Below are positions 35,847 through 46,040 of a stretch of 64,000 nt of DNA, in pieces (within the stretch, counting starts at the first letter, position 1; every line of letters begins with the position of its first letter). This stretch comes from Variovorax sp. PBL-E5. Lineage in GTDB: Bacteria > Pseudomonadota > Gammaproteobacteria > Burkholderiales > Burkholderiaceae_C. The notes beneath the pieces are model-generated. The model searched no databases. It saw only the letters and a list, made by a program, of their open reading frames with translations, and was not told the origin of the DNA. Where the stretch lies: assembly GCF_901827185.1 (NCBI RefSeq), contig NZ_LR594671.1, positions 3,038,001 through 3,102,000 of the forward strand. Reading direction: 5' to 3'. Both the position numbers and the translations under genes were made by a program.

Positions 35847-36256
35847 TGGGCCTGCAAAGATCACTGCCGGAAACCGACGGCTACGCCGGGGCCTACTGGA
35901 AGGCCGCCTCCAAGGGCCAACTGCTGATCCAGCGCTGCGCCGCCTGCGGAAAGCACCAGCACTACGCGAGGCCCTTCTGCCTGGCCTGCGGCGAACGCGA
36001 TCCGGCCTGGGTGCCGGCATCCGGCAAGGGCACCGTGTGGTCCTTCACGACGGTGCATCGCGGTCCTTACGAAGACCTGCCGACGCCCTACGTGGTGGCG
36101 CTGGTGCGGCTGGAAGAAGGCGTGGTGCTGCTCTCGCACATCGTCGACGCGAAGCCCGACAAAGTGCAGTGCGACCAGGCGGTCGAGCTGCTGTTCCAGG
36201 ACTTCCGCGAAGGCGTGCGGCTGCCGGTCTTCCGTCTTCGGGAGAGCGTGCGATGA
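35846..36256 (+). CDS. DUF35 OB-fold/zinc-ribbon partner protein
   Basis: A 136-residue protein with an N-terminal rubredoxin-like zinc ribbon (C31-x2-C34 and C45-x2-C48) followed by the OB fold characteristic of DUF35 (ASGKGTVWSFTTVHRGP, TPYVVALVRLEEGVVLL). Such proteins are obligate partners of thiolase-fold enzymes. The ATG overlaps the stop of the thiolase-like gene (TGATG), consistent with one complex, and its own stop overlaps the biotin carboxylase ATG. Confidence 0.87.
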   Translation: MGLQRSLPETDGYAGAYWKAASKGQLLIQRCAACGKHQHYARPFCLACGERDPAWVPASGKGTVWSFTTVHRGPYEDLPTPYVVALVRLEEGVVLLSHIVDAKPDKVQCDQAVELLFQDFREGVRLPVFRLRESVR

Positions 36257-37602
36257 AGCGCGTGCTGATCGCCAACCGCGGCGAGATCGCGCTGCGCATC
36301 GTGCGCGCCTGCAAGGAGCTCGGCCTCGAGACCGTGGCCGTGTATTCGGATGCCGACAGCGAATCGCGCCATGTGCAGCTCTGCGACATGTCGCTGCGCC
36401 TCGGTCCGCCCGCGGCCAAGCACAGCTACCTCGACAAGGCGCTCGTCATCCAGGCCGCCAAGGCCACCGGCGCGGATGCCATCCACCCGGGCTACGGCTT
36501 CCTCTCCGAGGATGCGGATTTCGCCGAGCGCTGCGCCGCCGAAGGCCTGGTGTTCGTCGGCCCGGCGCCGGATGCGATCCGCCGGATGGGCGACAAGATC
36601 GCGGCCAAGAAACTCGCCGAGTCGATCGGCGTTCCGCTCGTGCCGGGCGGCAACATCGAACCCGGCGCGGACCTCGACAAGCTCGCGCGCACGCTGCCCT
36701 ACCCCGTGCTGCTCAAGGCAGCGGCCGGCGGCGGCGGACGCGGCATGCGCGTGGTCGAGCAGGCCGCCGATTTCGCGGCGTCCCTCATGCAGGCCAGCAA
36801 CGAGGCGCAGGAGGCCTTCGGCGACGGCACCGTGTACTGGGAAACCTACATCGGCAACGCGCGGCACATCGAGGTGCAGGTCCTCAGCGATGCGCACGGC
36901 AACCACGTGCACCTGGGCGAACGCGACTGCTCGCTGCAGCGCCGGCACCAGAAGCTGCTCGAGGAAAGTCCGAGCCCGATGCTGACCAGCGACCTGCGCA
37001 ACGATCTCTGCGGCGCGGCGGTGCGCATCGTGCGCACGCTCGACTACCGCGGCGCCGGCACCATCGAGTTCCTCTACGACGCCGACCGCCGCAGCTTCCA
37101 CTTCATCGAGATGAACACGCGCATCCAGGTGGAGCATCCGGTGACGGAGGCGGTGCACGGGATCGACCTGGTGCGCGAACAGCTGCGCATCGCGATGGGC
37201 CTGCCGATCGACGAGCGCGTGCGCCATGCCAAGGCTGCGGGCTGGTCCATCGAGTGCCGCATCAACGCCGAAGACCCGGACCATGGCTTCATGCCCTCGC
37301 CGGGCCGCATCACGCGCCTGGTGCTGCCGGGCGGCCCGGGCGTGCGCGTCGACACGCATTGCGAGGCCGGCAGCCTGGTGTCGCCCTACTACGACTCGAT
37401 GATCGCCAAGCTGATCGTCTGGGACGTCGACCGCGAGCATGCGCGCCGCCGGATGCTGCGCGCGCTCGAGGAGTTCGTGATCGAGGGACTGACCACCACG
37501 ATCCCCTTCCACATCCGCCTGCTCAGGTCGGATGCGTTCGCCAAGTCCGCCTACAACACGCGCTGGATCGAAAAGGCCGCGCAACAGGAGCTCGCCGCAT
37601 GA
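36253..37602 (+). CDS. Biotin carboxylase subunit (AccC-like)
   Basis: A 449-residue ATP-grasp enzyme that carboxylates the biotin of a carrier protein. The start MKRVLIANRGEIALRIVRA, the phosphate loop LLKAAAGGGGRGMR, HIEVQVLSDAHGN, RDCSLQRRHQKLLEESP and the active-site strand EMNTRIQVEHPVTE are intact. It overlaps its neighbours on both sides by ATGA. With the carrier (34162) and carboxyltransferase (37599) it makes a complete three-part biotin-dependent carboxylase distinct from housekeeping acetyl-CoA carboxylase. Confidence 0.93.
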   Translation: MKRVLIANRGEIALRIVRACKELGLETVAVYSDADSESRHVQLCDMSLRLGPPAAKHSYLDKALVIQAAKATGADAIHPGYGFLSEDADFAERCAAEGLVFVGPAPDAIRRMGDKIAAKKLAESIGVPLVPGGNIEPGADLDKLARTLPYPVLLKAAAGGGGRGMRVVEQAADFAASLMQASNEAQEAFGDGTVYWETYIGNARHIEVQVLSDAHGNHVHLGERDCSLQRRHQKLLEESPSPMLTSDLRNDLCGAAVRIVRTLDYRGAGTIEFLYDADRRSFHFIEMNTRIQVEHPVTEAVHGIDLVREQLRIAMGLPIDERVRHAKAAGWSIECRINAEDPDHGFMPSPGRITRLVLPGGPGVRVDTHCEAGSLVSPYYDSMIAKLIVWDVDREHARRRMLRALEEFVIEGLTTTIPFHIRLLRSDAFAKSAYNTRWIEKAAQQELAA

Positions 37603-39089
37603 AGCAGATGAAATTCATGGACATCACGCTGCGCGATGCGCAGCAGTGCCTCTGGGCCACGCGCATGACGACCAGCGAGATGACGCCGATCGCCGAGACG
37701 ATGGACAACGCCGGCTTCTCGGTCATCGACCTGACCGGCGGCGCGGCCATCGACTCCGCGATGATGTACCTCGCCGAGGATCCGTTCGAGCGCATCCGCG
37801 TGCTGTCGGGCCTGATCACGAAGACGCCGCTCAACTTCAACACCCGCGGCCAGAGCATCTTCCGCTGGATGCAGTACGCCGACGACGTGACCGAGTTCAC
37901 GCTCGAGGTGATGCGGCGCAACGGCATCCGTTCGGTGATGGTGTTCGACGCGCTCAACGACATGCGCAACCTCGAATACTCGGTGAAGGTCGCCAAGCGG
38001 CTGGACATGCACATCATCGGCGCCGTCACCTACACGGTCAGCCCGGTGCATACCGACGCGCATTTCGTGCAGCGCACCAAGGACCTGGTGGCCCTCGGCG
38101 TGCATGCGCTGGAGATCAAGGACCCGAGCGGGCTGCTCACGCCGGAGCGTGTCGCGCACCTGATCCCGGCCCTGCGCAAGGTCACGCCGGGCCTCGAGTT
38201 GCAGCTGCATTCGCACTGCACGCTGGGCCACGGCCTGGACACCTACCTCGAAACGCTGAAGCTCGGCGAGCAGGGCGTCGACCTCATGCACACGGCCAGC
38301 CGGCCGCTGGCCTACGGCTACTCGCTGCCGAGCCACGATGCGATCCTGGATGCGCTGCCCGCGCACGGCTACGGCACGCCGGTCGACCGCGCCGCCATCG
38401 ACGAGATGCAGAGCTACTTCTCCATGCTCACGCGCCGCAGCGGCCGGCCCGAGGGCGAGGTGCTGCCGGTGCAATCGGTCGACGAAGGCCATCAGGTACC
38501 GGGCGGCATGATGAGCAACCTGGTACAGCAGCTCACCGACCAGGGCCAGGCGCACCGGCTGCCCGAGGTGCTCGACGAGATCGTGCGCGTGCGCGAGGAC
38601 CTGGGCTACCCGATCCTGGTGAGCCCGATGGCGCAGTACGTCGGCACCCAGGGCGTGCTCAACGTGCTGAGCGGCAAGCGCTACCAGATGGTGCCGCAGG
38701 AAATCAAGCAGTACGTGCTGGGCTACTACGGCAAGGTCGTCGGCACCATCGATCCGAAGGTGCGCGAGCTGATCGCCGGCGACGAGAAGGAAATCGACGT
38801 GCCGCCGGGCCAGACCATCGAGCCGGCGATGGCGCGCTACCGGCGCGAACTCGGTCCCTGCGCGTCCGACGAGGAGCTCGCACTCAAGATCTTCTATTCG
38901 GCCAAGACGGTGGAGGACAACCGCGTCGCGCGGCTCAACGTCGGCAAGTGGACGCACGCCACCAACGCCGCCGCGCTCCTGGCCCGTGAGCTGCTGGGCA
39001 AGAAGAACATCGAGGTCTGCGAGGTCCGCAAGAAGGACTTCTATTTCTCCGCCAACCACAACGACAGCCCGGCCGCCACGGTCGCTTGA
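37599..39089 (+). CDS. Biotin-dependent carboxyltransferase (PycB/OadA/5S type)
   Basis: A 496-residue TIM-barrel carboxyltransferase of the pyruvate carboxylase/oxaloacetate decarboxylase alpha/transcarboxylase 5S group. The metal-binding D8 in MDITLRDAQQCLWATRM, the lysine in HALEIKDPSGLL (carbamylated in relatives) and the HxH pair in LQLHSHCTLGHG are present, followed by the PycB helical domain (GGMMSNLVQQL, PMAQYVGTQGVLNVLSGKRY). It lacks a C-terminal biotinyl domain, which is supplied by the separate carrier. The acceptor may be pyruvate or another 2-oxo acid. Confidence 0.88.
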   Translation: MKQMKFMDITLRDAQQCLWATRMTTSEMTPIAETMDNAGFSVIDLTGGAAIDSAMMYLAEDPFERIRVLSGLITKTPLNFNTRGQSIFRWMQYADDVTEFTLEVMRRNGIRSVMVFDALNDMRNLEYSVKVAKRLDMHIIGAVTYTVSPVHTDAHFVQRTKDLVALGVHALEIKDPSGLLTPERVAHLIPALRKVTPGLELQLHSHCTLGHGLDTYLETLKLGEQGVDLMHTASRPLAYGYSLPSHDAILDALPAHGYGTPVDRAAIDEMQSYFSMLTRRSGRPEGEVLPVQSVDEGHQVPGGMMSNLVQQLTDQGQAHRLPEVLDEIVRVREDLGYPILVSPMAQYVGTQGVLNVLSGKRYQMVPQEIKQYVLGYYGKVVGTIDPKVRELIAGDEKEIDVPPGQTIEPAMARYRRELGPCASDEELALKIFYSAKTVEDNRVARLNVGKWTHATNAAALLARELLGKKNIEVCEVRKKDFYFSANHNDSPAATVA

Positions 39090-39103
39090 AGAAAGAACAC
39101 ACC

Positions 39104-39418
39104 ATGGTCCAGATCGAAATCATCCTGTTCCGCAACCACATGACGCTGGAGGAGCAGCACCGCTGGTGGCTCGAAGACCACGCGCCGATCGCACGCCGCA
39201 TGCCGGGCCTGCGCGGCTACACCATCAACCTGGCCGACCGCGGCGAAGGCAACGAGGAGCCCGACATCTGCGGCACCGACACGCTGAGCTTCGACGACTG
39301 GGAGGCCGCGATGGTCGCCTACAAGTCGCTGGAATGGAGCGCGGCCCGGGCGCACACCGAGGCCTCCGGCGCCAAGGTGCTGCGCACCTGGATCAAGCCC
39401 CAGGTGAAGATCGTCTAG
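39104..39418 (+). CDS. EthD-like dimeric alpha/beta-barrel protein
   Basis: A 104-residue protein with the EthD/REDY ferredoxin-like fold: VQIEIILFRNHMTLEEQHRWWLEDHAPIARRMPGLRGYTIN is the standard opening, including the W-x-x-D-H-A-P motif. Members are small enzymes or accessory proteins in catabolic operons. It is the last gene of the GntR-controlled plus operon, 14 bases after the carboxyltransferase stop. Exact role unknown. Confidence 0.8.
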   Translation: MVQIEIILFRNHMTLEEQHRWWLEDHAPIARRMPGLRGYTINLADRGEGNEEPDICGTDTLSFDDWEAAMVAYKSLEWSAARAHTEASGAKVLRTWIKPQVKIV

Positions 39419-39572
39419 CGGGACGCGGGCCATGACCGTCGAAGCCTCCCGGGCCGGCGCCGCCGATGCGGCCTGTGAAACCGCTCTCAGCCGGATGGCC
39501 GATGCTGCGGTTAAAGTCCATCGGGACCCCGTCGGCTTCCAGGCGGGGCATTGACCCGGCAAACACACGACG

Positions 39573-40985
39573 ATGAACAGCCCCCGGCCCCTGGCCGACG
39601 ACCCCCGGCCGGACCTGGCGCGCCGCAGCGTCGCCGCGATCTGGCACCCCTGCACGCAGATGCAGCGCGCGGCCACGGTGCCGCCGCTGGCGATGGTGCG
39701 CGGCGACGGCCCGTGGCTGTTCGACGAGGCGGGACGGCGTTACTTCGACGCCACCAGCTCCTGGTGGGTCAACCTGTTCGGCCATGCCGATGCGCGCATC
39801 AACGCGGCCGTGAAGGCGCAGCTCGACACGCTGCCGCACATCATGCTGGCCGGCTGCACGCATGCGCCGGCGGTCGAGCTGGCCGAGCGCCTCTCGGCGC
39901 TCACCGACGGCGTGCTCGGCCATTGCTTCTTCGCCAGCGACGGCGCCTCGGCGGTCGAGATCGCGCTCAAGATGAGCTTTCACCACTGGCGCAACCGCGG
40001 GCGCGAGACCAAGCGCGAATTCGCCTGCCTGCGCCACGGCTACCACGGCGAGACGCTCGGCGCCCTGGCGGTCACCGACGTGCAGGTGTTCCGCGATGCC
40101 TACGATCCCTTGCTGATGCGCGCGCACCAGGTGATGTCGCCCGATGCGCGCCAGGCGGCGGACGGCGAATCCGCGGCCGATGTCGCGCGGCGCGCGGCGG
40201 CCGAACTCGAAGCCTTGTTCGAAGCGCGGCACGCGCACATCGCCGCCTTCATCCTCGAGCCGCTGGTGCAGGGCGCGGCCGGCATGGCGATGCACGACCC
40301 GTCGTACCTGCGTGCGGTGCGAGCCCTCTGCGACCGCTACGAGGTGCACCTGATCGCCGACGAGATCGCCGTCGGCTGCGGACGCACCGGCACCTTCTTC
40401 GCGTTCGAGCAGGCCGTGCCGGCGGGCGAGCCGCGCATCTGGCCGGATCTGATCTGCCTGTCCAAGGGCATCAGCGGCGGCTACCTGCCGCTGTCGCTGG
40501 TGCTCTCGCGCGATGCCATCTACGAGGCCTTCCTCGACGACGACGTGGCGCGCGGTTTCCTGCATTCGCATTCGTACTCCGGCAATGCACTGGCCTGCCG
40601 CGCGGCGCTGGCGGTGCTCGACCGCTTCGCCGAGGACGACGTGCTGAGGCGCAATCGCGAACAGGCTGCGATGCTCACTGAAGCGCTCGCGCCGCTGGCG
40701 AGCGATCCGCGCATCGAGCACCTGCGCCAGCGCGGCATGATCTGGGCCTTCGACGTGCGCGAAGCGCATGCCGGCGCGCGCTTCGCCGAACGCTTCCATC
40801 TCGCGGGCCGTGCCAACGAGTTGCTGATCCGTCCGATCGGCCGCACGGTCTATCTGCTGCCGCCCTATGTGCTGGACAGCACCTTGTCGCCCTGGCTCGC
40901 CGGGCGCGTGCTCGCGACCCTGGACGACACCCTGAACTTCAACCCCGTAGATGCTGATCGACCACCTGAACCAGCAACTGCGTGA
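39573..40985 (+). CDS. bioA: Adenosylmethionine-8-amino-7-oxononanoate aminotransferase (BioA)
   Basis: A 470-residue PLP enzyme converting 7-keto-8-aminopelargonate to 7,8-diaminopelargonate with S-adenosylmethionine as amino donor. [51 protein letters not shown], the PLP-lysine block [15 protein letters not shown] and [16 protein letters not shown] are diagnostic. The 154 bases before it hold no gene or clear operator. It overlaps bioF by 35 bases and starts the biotin operon. Confidence 0.95.
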   Translation: MNSPRPLADDPRPDLARRSVAAIWHPCTQMQRAATVPPLAMVRGDGPWLFDEAGRRYFDATSSWWVNLFGHADARINAAVKAQLDTLPHIMLAGCTHAPAVELAERLSALTDGVLGHCFFASDGASAVEIALKMSFHHWRNRGRETKREFACLRHGYHGETLGALAVTDVQVFRDAYDPLLMRAHQVMSPDARQAADGESAADVARRAAAELEALFEARHAHIAAFILEPLVQGAAGMAMHDPSYLRAVRALCDRYEVHLIADEIAVGCGRTGTFFAFEQAVPAGEPRIWPDLICLSKGISGGYLPLSLVLSRDAIYEAFLDDDVARGFLHSHSYSGNALACRAALAVLDRFAEDDVLRRNREQAAMLTEALAPLASDPRIEHLRQRGMIWAFDVREAHAGARFAERFHLAGRANELLIRPIGRTVYLLPPYVLDSTLSPWLAGRVLATLDDTLNFNPVDADRPPEPATA

Positions 40986-42183
40986 GCGCGAAGCGCAGGG
41001 CCTGCGCCGGCAGCGCCGCACGGCCGAGTCGCCCTGCGCGCCGCAGCAGCGCGCCGCCCTGCCCGGCCAGGCGGCGCGCGACCTGCTCGCGTTCTGCAGC
41101 AACGACTACCTGGGCCTGGCCAATCACCCGACGCTGATCGAAGCGCTGGCCGAAGGCGCACGCCGCCACGGCGCGGGCAGCGGCGCCTCGCACCTGATCA
41201 GCGGCCACTCGCAGGCGCATGCCGCGCTGGAAGAAGAGCTGGCCGCGTGGATGGCGCCCTGCATCCCCGATGCGCAGGCGCTGAGCTTCTGCACCGGCTA
41301 CATGGCCAACCTGGCGCTGCTCACCGCGCTGGGCGATGCCAGCGCCACCGTCTTCGCCGACAAGCTCAACCACGCCTCGCTGATCGACGGGGCGCTGCTT
41401 GCCAAGGCACCGATGCAGCGCTACGCCCACCGCAACCTCACGGTGCTCGCGGACCAGCTGGCGCGCTGCACGACCCCGATCAAGCTGATCGTGACCGATG
41501 CGGTCTTCAGCATGGACGGCGACCTGGCCGACCTGCCCGAACTGCTCGCGCTGGCCGAGCGCTTCGATGCCTGGCTGATCGTCGACGATGCGCATGGCTT
41601 CGGCGTGCTCGGGGCGCAGGGCCGCGGCAGTCTTTCGCATTTCGACCTCTGCAGCGAACGGCTGATCTATATGGGCACGCTCGGCAAGGCCGCGGGCCTG
41701 GGCGGCGCCTTCGTGGCCGCGCACCCGAGCGTGATCGACTGGCTGGTGCAGACCGCGCGGCCCTACATCTACACCACGGCCACGCCGCCGGCGCTCGCGC
41801 ATGCGGTGCGCGAAAGCCTGCGGCTCATCGGCGGCGACGAAGGCGAACGGCGGCGCGCGCAGCTGCGGCAACGCATCGGCGAACTGCGCACGCAGCTCGC
41901 GGCGCTGATCGAATCGCGGCCCGGCCTCGGCTGGCAACTGGCCGCATCCGACACCGCGATCCAGCCGCTGATCGTCGGCGACAACGCCACCGCGCTGGCG
42001 CTCGCGGCAGCGCTCGATGCACGCGGCCTGTGGGTGCCCGCGATCCGTCCGCCCACCGTGCCGGCCGGCACCGCGCGGCTGCGCATCACGCTCAGCGCCG
42101 CGCACACGCCGCAGGATGTGCAGCGCCTGGTCGATGGCCTGTCGCACGCAGCCGATGCCTTGTTGTCGGAGGCCACGGCATGA
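40951..42183 (+). CDS. bioF: 8-amino-7-oxononanoate synthase (BioF)
   Basis: A 410-residue PLP-dependent alpha-oxoamine synthase joining pimeloyl-thioester and L-alanine. [34 protein letters not shown], the [11 protein letters not shown] block and the PLP-lysine in [17 protein letters not shown] are present. It overlaps bioA at its start and bioD at its stop (ATGA at 42180), so the operon is translationally coupled. Confidence 0.95.
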   Translation: MLIDHLNQQLREREAQGLRRQRRTAESPCAPQQRAALPGQAARDLLAFCSNDYLGLANHPTLIEALAEGARRHGAGSGASHLISGHSQAHAALEEELAAWMAPCIPDAQALSFCTGYMANLALLTALGDASATVFADKLNHASLIDGALLAKAPMQRYAHRNLTVLADQLARCTTPIKLIVTDAVFSMDGDLADLPELLALAERFDAWLIVDDAHGFGVLGAQGRGSLSHFDLCSERLIYMGTLGKAAGLGGAFVAAHPSVIDWLVQTARPYIYTTATPPALAHAVRESLRLIGGDEGERRRAQLRQRIGELRTQLAALIESRPGLGWQLAASDTAIQPLIVGDNATALALAAALDARGLWVPAIRPPTVPAGTARLRITLSAAHTPQDVQRLVDGLSHAADALLSEATA

Positions 42184-42920
42184 ACCAGGCCCTTGCGTTG
42201 CACGGCTGCTTCGTCACCGGCACCGACACCGAGATCGGCAAGACCCGCATCAGCGCGGCGCTGCTGCATGTGTTCGCAGAGGCAGGCCGGCGCTCGGCCG
42301 GCCTCAAGCCGGTGGCCGCCGGCATCGACCTGATCGACGGCCAGCGCGTCAACGAGGACGTGCGCGCGCTGCGCGATGCCGGCTCGCTGCCGCTGACCGA
42401 TGCCGAGGTCGGCCCGATGCAGTTCGAGGCCGCCTGCGCACCGCACATCGCGGCCGCGCTCGAAGGCCGCGCCATCGACCGCCGCGCCCTGCTGGATGCG
42501 GCCTGTGCCCTGGCCGCGCGTGCCGACGTGCTGGTGGTCGAAGGCGTCGGCGGCTTCTGCGTGCCGCTCGGTGCCGACTGGGACACCGCCGACCTCGCCC
42601 GCGACCTCGGTCTGCCTGTGGTGCTGGTCGTCGGCCTGCGCCTGGGCTGCATCAGCCATGCGCTGCTCACGGCCGAGGCCATTCGTTCGCGCGGCCTCAG
42701 GCTGGCCGGCTGGGTCGGCAACCGCGTCGTGCGCGACATGCCCTGGGCCGACGACAACGTGGCCGCGCTGCGCCATGAACTCGAACGCCGGCATGGCGCG
42801 CCCTGCCTGGGCGTCGTGCCCTGGCTGGCCGACCCGTCGCCGGCGGCCGTGGCCGCTCATCTGGATATCGCCGCCCTGCACGGCGTCCTTGCTTCAAGCT
42901 CTTGCCTCTTTTCTTCCTGA
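42180..42920 (+). CDS. bioD: Dethiobiotin synthetase (BioD)
   Basis: A 246-residue ATP-dependent carboxylase that closes the ureido ring of dethiobiotin. The P-loop [27 protein letters not shown] and [15 protein letters not shown] blocks are intact. The ATG overlaps the bioF stop (ATGA). Stop is 8 bases before the bioB ATG. Confidence 0.94.
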   Translation: MNQALALHGCFVTGTDTEIGKTRISAALLHVFAEAGRRSAGLKPVAAGIDLIDGQRVNEDVRALRDAGSLPLTDAEVGPMQFEAACAPHIAAALEGRAIDRRALLDAACALAARADVLVVEGVGGFCVPLGADWDTADLARDLGLPVVLVVGLRLGCISHALLTAEAIRSRGLRLAGWVGNRVVRDMPWADDNVAALRHELERRHGAPCLGVVPWLADPSPAAVAAHLDIAALHGVLASSSCLFSS

Positions 42921-42928
42921 AGGAACCC

Positions 42929-43972
42929 ATGACCACGCTCGCCTCCATCCCCGTCGACACGCTGCGCAAGTCCATCCCCCGAGCCGCCGTGGCGCCGTCG
43001 GCGCCCCCGCGCTGGTCGGTCGCCGATGTCGAAGCGCTCTATGCGCTGCCCTTCATGGACCTGATGTTCCGCGCCCAGCAGGTGCACCGCGCGCACTTCG
43101 ACGCCAACGAAGTGCAGCTCTCGACCCTGCTGTCCATCAAGACCGGCGGCTGCGCCGAGGACTGCGGCTACTGCCCCCAGTCCTCCCACTTCGACACCGG
43201 TGTCGAAGCCAGCAAGCTGATGCCGGTGGCCGAGGTGCTCGAAGCCGCCCAGGCCGCCAAGGCCCAGGGCGCCACGCGCTTCTGCATGGGCGCGGCCTGG
43301 CGCAGCCCCAAGGAGCGCGACATGGAGAAGGTGACCGAGATGGTCCGCGAGGTGCGCGCCCTCGGCCTGGAGACCTGCATGACGCTGGGCATGCTCGAAG
43401 CCGAACAGGCGCAGGCCCTGAAGGATGCGGGCCTGGACTACTACAACCACAACCTCGACAGCGCCCCCGACTTCTACGGCAGCATCATCAGCACCCGCAC
43501 CTACCAGGACCGGCTCGATACGCTGGGCCATGTGCGCGAGGCCGGCATCAACGTCTGCTGCGGCGGCATCGTCGGCATGGGCGAGAGCCGGGTGCAGCGC
43601 GCCGGCCTGATCGCGCAGCTGGCCAACCTCGATCCCTATCCGGAATCGGTGCCCATCAACAACCTGGTGGCGGTGCCGGGCACGCCGCTGGCGGACACGC
43701 CGGCGCTCGATCCCTTCGAATTCGTGCGCACGATTGCTGTGGCGCGCATCACCATGCCGGGCACGATGGTGCGCCTGTCGGCCGGGCGCGAGCAGATGGA
43801 CGAGGCCTTGCAGGCGCTGTGCTTCGCGGCCGGCGCCAACTCGATCTTCTATGGCGACAAGCTGCTGACCACCAGCAACCCGCAGGCCGAGCGCGACCGG
43901 GCGCTGTTCGAGCGGCTGGGCCTGAAGGTGCAGGGCGAGCGGCCGGCCGAGCGCAGCGCCCAGGCTTCATGA
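42929..43972 (+). CDS. bioB: Biotin synthase (BioB)
   Basis: A 347-residue radical SAM enzyme inserting sulfur into dethiobiotin. The radical SAM cluster motif is C75-x3-C79-x2-C82 in [37 protein letters not shown], the [2Fe-2S] ligand region [12 protein letters not shown] and [16 protein letters not shown] follow. The ATG at 42929 has AAGGA upstream and is chosen over a TTG at 42902. Its TGA overlaps the ATG of the P450 gene (ATGA at 43969). Confidence 0.96.
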   Translation: MTTLASIPVDTLRKSIPRAAVAPSAPPRWSVADVEALYALPFMDLMFRAQQVHRAHFDANEVQLSTLLSIKTGGCAEDCGYCPQSSHFDTGVEASKLMPVAEVLEAAQAAKAQGATRFCMGAAWRSPKERDMEKVTEMVREVRALGLETCMTLGMLEAEQAQALKDAGLDYYNHNLDSAPDFYGSIISTRTYQDRLDTLGHVREAGINVCCGGIVGMGESRVQRAGLIAQLANLDPYPESVPINNLVAVPGTPLADTPALDPFEFVRTIAVARITMPGTMVRLSAGREQMDEALQALCFAAGANSIFYGDKLLTTSNPQAERDRALFERLGLKVQGERPAERSAQAS

Positions 43973-45204
43973 GCGCAGTCCTCGATGCGCCGCTCGCGGC
44001 GTTGAGGCACCCGATCGTCGACGCCGCCTTCCTGGCCGCCCCCTATCCCGCCTACCACGCGCTGCGCGAGGCCGGGCCGGTCCACTGGAGCGAGGAGTTC
44101 TTCGGCGGCGCCTGGCTGCTCACGCGCCATGCGGACGTGGAGAAGGTGCTGCGCGATGCGCGCTTCTCGGCGCAGCGCACGGGCGGCTGGGTCCGCAACG
44201 CCGAGGCGGTGCCGGGCGAGCTGTCGCGCTTCCAGCAGGTCTTCGCGCGCGCGATGCTCTTCGTCGATGCGCCCGATCACACGCGGCTGCGCAAGCTGAT
44301 GAACGCGGGCTTCCGGCCCGAGCTGCTGCAGCGGCTGGCACCGTTCATGGAACAGGCCATCGACGATTTGCTGGATGCCGTCGAAGGCCAGTCCGGCTTC
44401 GATTTCATGCAGGCCGTGGCGCGGCCGCTGCCGATGCGCGTGATGACCCGGCTGATGGGCATCGAGGCGGCGACGCACGAGGCTTTCGCGGCCTGGTCCG
44501 ACGATCTGTCGGCCTTCATCGGCGCACCGGCACCGACGCGCGAACTCGCGCGGCGTGCGCAGACGAGCCTGCTGGCGATGACGCGCTATTTCGAGGAAGC
44601 GCTGCCGCACAAGCGGCGCCATCCCGGCGACGACCTGCTGAGCCTGCTGGCGCAGGCCGAAGCGGCGGGCCGGATCGAGGGCGGCGCCGAGTTGCTGGCG
44701 CAGTGCGCGATGCTGCTGTTCGCGGGCCATGAGACCACGCGCAATCTGCTGGGCAACGGGTTGAAGGCCTTGCTGGACCATCCGGCGCAGTGGCAGCGCC
44801 TTCAGCGCGAGCCGGCCTTGCTGCCCGGCGCGGTGCGCGAGCTGTTGCGCTATGACAGCCCGGTGCAGTACACGGGCCGGCGGGTGGCGACCGATCTGGT
44901 GCTGCACGGGCAGCTGCTGCGCCGGGGCGATCTGGTGGTGGCGCTGATCGGTGCGGCCAACCGGGATCCGGCGCGCCATGCGCATCCGGATGCGCTCGAT
45001 GTCGCGCGCGAGGACGTGGGCTCGCTGTCCTTCGGCTCGGGGCCGCATGCATGCATCGGCGCGGCGCTCACGCGCATGGAGGCGCAGGCGGTGTTCGGTG
45101 CGCTGCTGCGGCGCTGGCCGGGCTTGCGAGCGGCCGATGGCGTCGCGCAGTGGAATGGCAATCCGGTCTATCGCGGGTTGAACGCACTGAACGTGCAGGC
45201 CTGA
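43969..45204 (+). CDS. Cytochrome P450, possibly BioI-like
   Basis: A 411-residue soluble class I P450 of the CYP107-like style. The I-helix AGHETT (252-257) supplies the acid-alcohol pair, E291-L-L-R294 is the K-helix ExxR, and the heme thiolate C362 sits in [13 protein letters not shown]. Its start overlaps the bioB stop (ATGA), so it is translated with the biotin genes. In Bacillus, BioI is a P450 that cleaves acyl-ACP to pimeloyl-ACP for biotin synthesis. The operon position suggests a similar pimelate-supplying or other biotin-linked role (inference). No dedicated redox partner is encoded beside it; the ferredoxin at 51546 or 55265 could serve. Confidence 0.85.
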   Translation: MSAVLDAPLAALRHPIVDAAFLAAPYPAYHALREAGPVHWSEEFFGGAWLLTRHADVEKVLRDARFSAQRTGGWVRNAEAVPGELSRFQQVFARAMLFVDAPDHTRLRKLMNAGFRPELLQRLAPFMEQAIDDLLDAVEGQSGFDFMQAVARPLPMRVMTRLMGIEAATHEAFAAWSDDLSAFIGAPAPTRELARRAQTSLLAMTRYFEEALPHKRRHPGDDLLSLLAQAEAAGRIEGGAELLAQCAMLLFAGHETTRNLLGNGLKALLDHPAQWQRLQREPALLPGAVRELLRYDSPVQYTGRRVATDLVLHGQLLRRGDLVVALIGAANRDPARHAHPDALDVAREDVGSLSFGSGPHACIGAALTRMEAQAVFGALLRRWPGLRAADGVAQWNGNPVYRGLNALNVQA

Positions 45205-45217
45205 GCCGTCCCCGGCG

Positions 45218-46003
45218 CTACCTGGCCAGCACAGCCTTCGCCGCGGACTTCTTCGCCGGCACCGACTTGCGCGCGGCCGCCCGGTCGCGCGGCTCGAGAA
45301 ACTCCAGCACCACGTCGCAGATGTGCGCGCGCCATTTGGCGCGCCGCGGCCGCGTCATCAGGTCGGCGCCGATCCAGCGCGAGCAGGTGTACTGGTTGGA
45401 AACGTAGAAAAAGCCGAGCGACATGATCGTCATCAGCACATGCTCCGACGACACGTCGGTGCGGAACACGCCTTTCGCCTGGCCGCTGGCCAGCAGCGCC
45501 GACACCGTCTCCACCAATGGAAACGAGGTCCGCTCGACCTGCGCCGAGGCCTGGATGTGCTTGCCGCGCAGCAGGTTCTCGTTCATCAGCAGGCGCACGA
45601 GATCGGGATGCGTCACGTAGTGGTCCCACGAATGCTCGACCAGCTGGCGCATGCCCTCGACGGGATCGCTGGGCATCACGAAGTCGCGCTGCGCGCCGAT
45701 CATGTCGGCGTAGATCTTTTCGAGCACCGCCTGGTAGAGCCGCTCCTTGTTGCCGTAGTAGTAGTACAGCATGCGGTCCACGGTCTTCGCGCGCTGGCTG
45801 ATGCGCTCGATGCGCGCGCCCGCGAAGCCATGCTCCGAGAACTCGAACACCGCCGCATCGAGGATGCGCGCCTCGAGCTGCTCGGAGCGCGGCTGCGGTG
45901 CGCCGCGCCGCGTCGGGCCGCCCTCTTCGGTGGCCCCTGCCGCAGCGGCCTTGGCCGGTGCGCCGGGTTCGATGCTGGGGTCCAACGATTTTTTTCTGGG
46001 CAT
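45218..46003 (-). CDS. TetR-family transcriptional regulator
   Basis: A 261-residue TetR regulator with a disordered basic N-terminus (about 45 residues) before the helix-turn-helix: ILDAAVFEFSEHGFAGARIERISQRAKTVDRMLYYYYGNKERLYQAVLE. The ligand domain is all-helical, and the C-terminus is Lys/Ala-rich (AAARKSVPAKKSAAKAVLAR), possibly aiding DNA binding. It lies 37 bases after the LivM-type permease on the same strand and is probably the last gene of the amide-transport operon, which it may control through the inverted repeat at 51496-51521 (inference). Confidence 0.88.
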   Translation of the reverse strand: MPRKKSLDPSIEPGAPAKAAAAGATEEGGPTRRGAPQPRSEQLEARILDAAVFEFSEHGFAGARIERISQRAKTVDRMLYYYYGNKERLYQAVLEKIYADMIGAQRDFVMPSDPVEGMRQLVEHSWDHYVTHPDLVRLLMNENLLRGKHIQASAQVERTSFPLVETVSALLASGQAKGVFRTDVSSEHVLMTIMSLGFFYVSNQYTCSRWIGADLMTRPRRAKWRAHICDVVLEFLEPRDRAAARKSVPAKKSAAKAVLAR

Positions 46004-46040
46004 TGCCGCTTCTCTTCTTGTGCTGGCTTCGTATTCTGGC

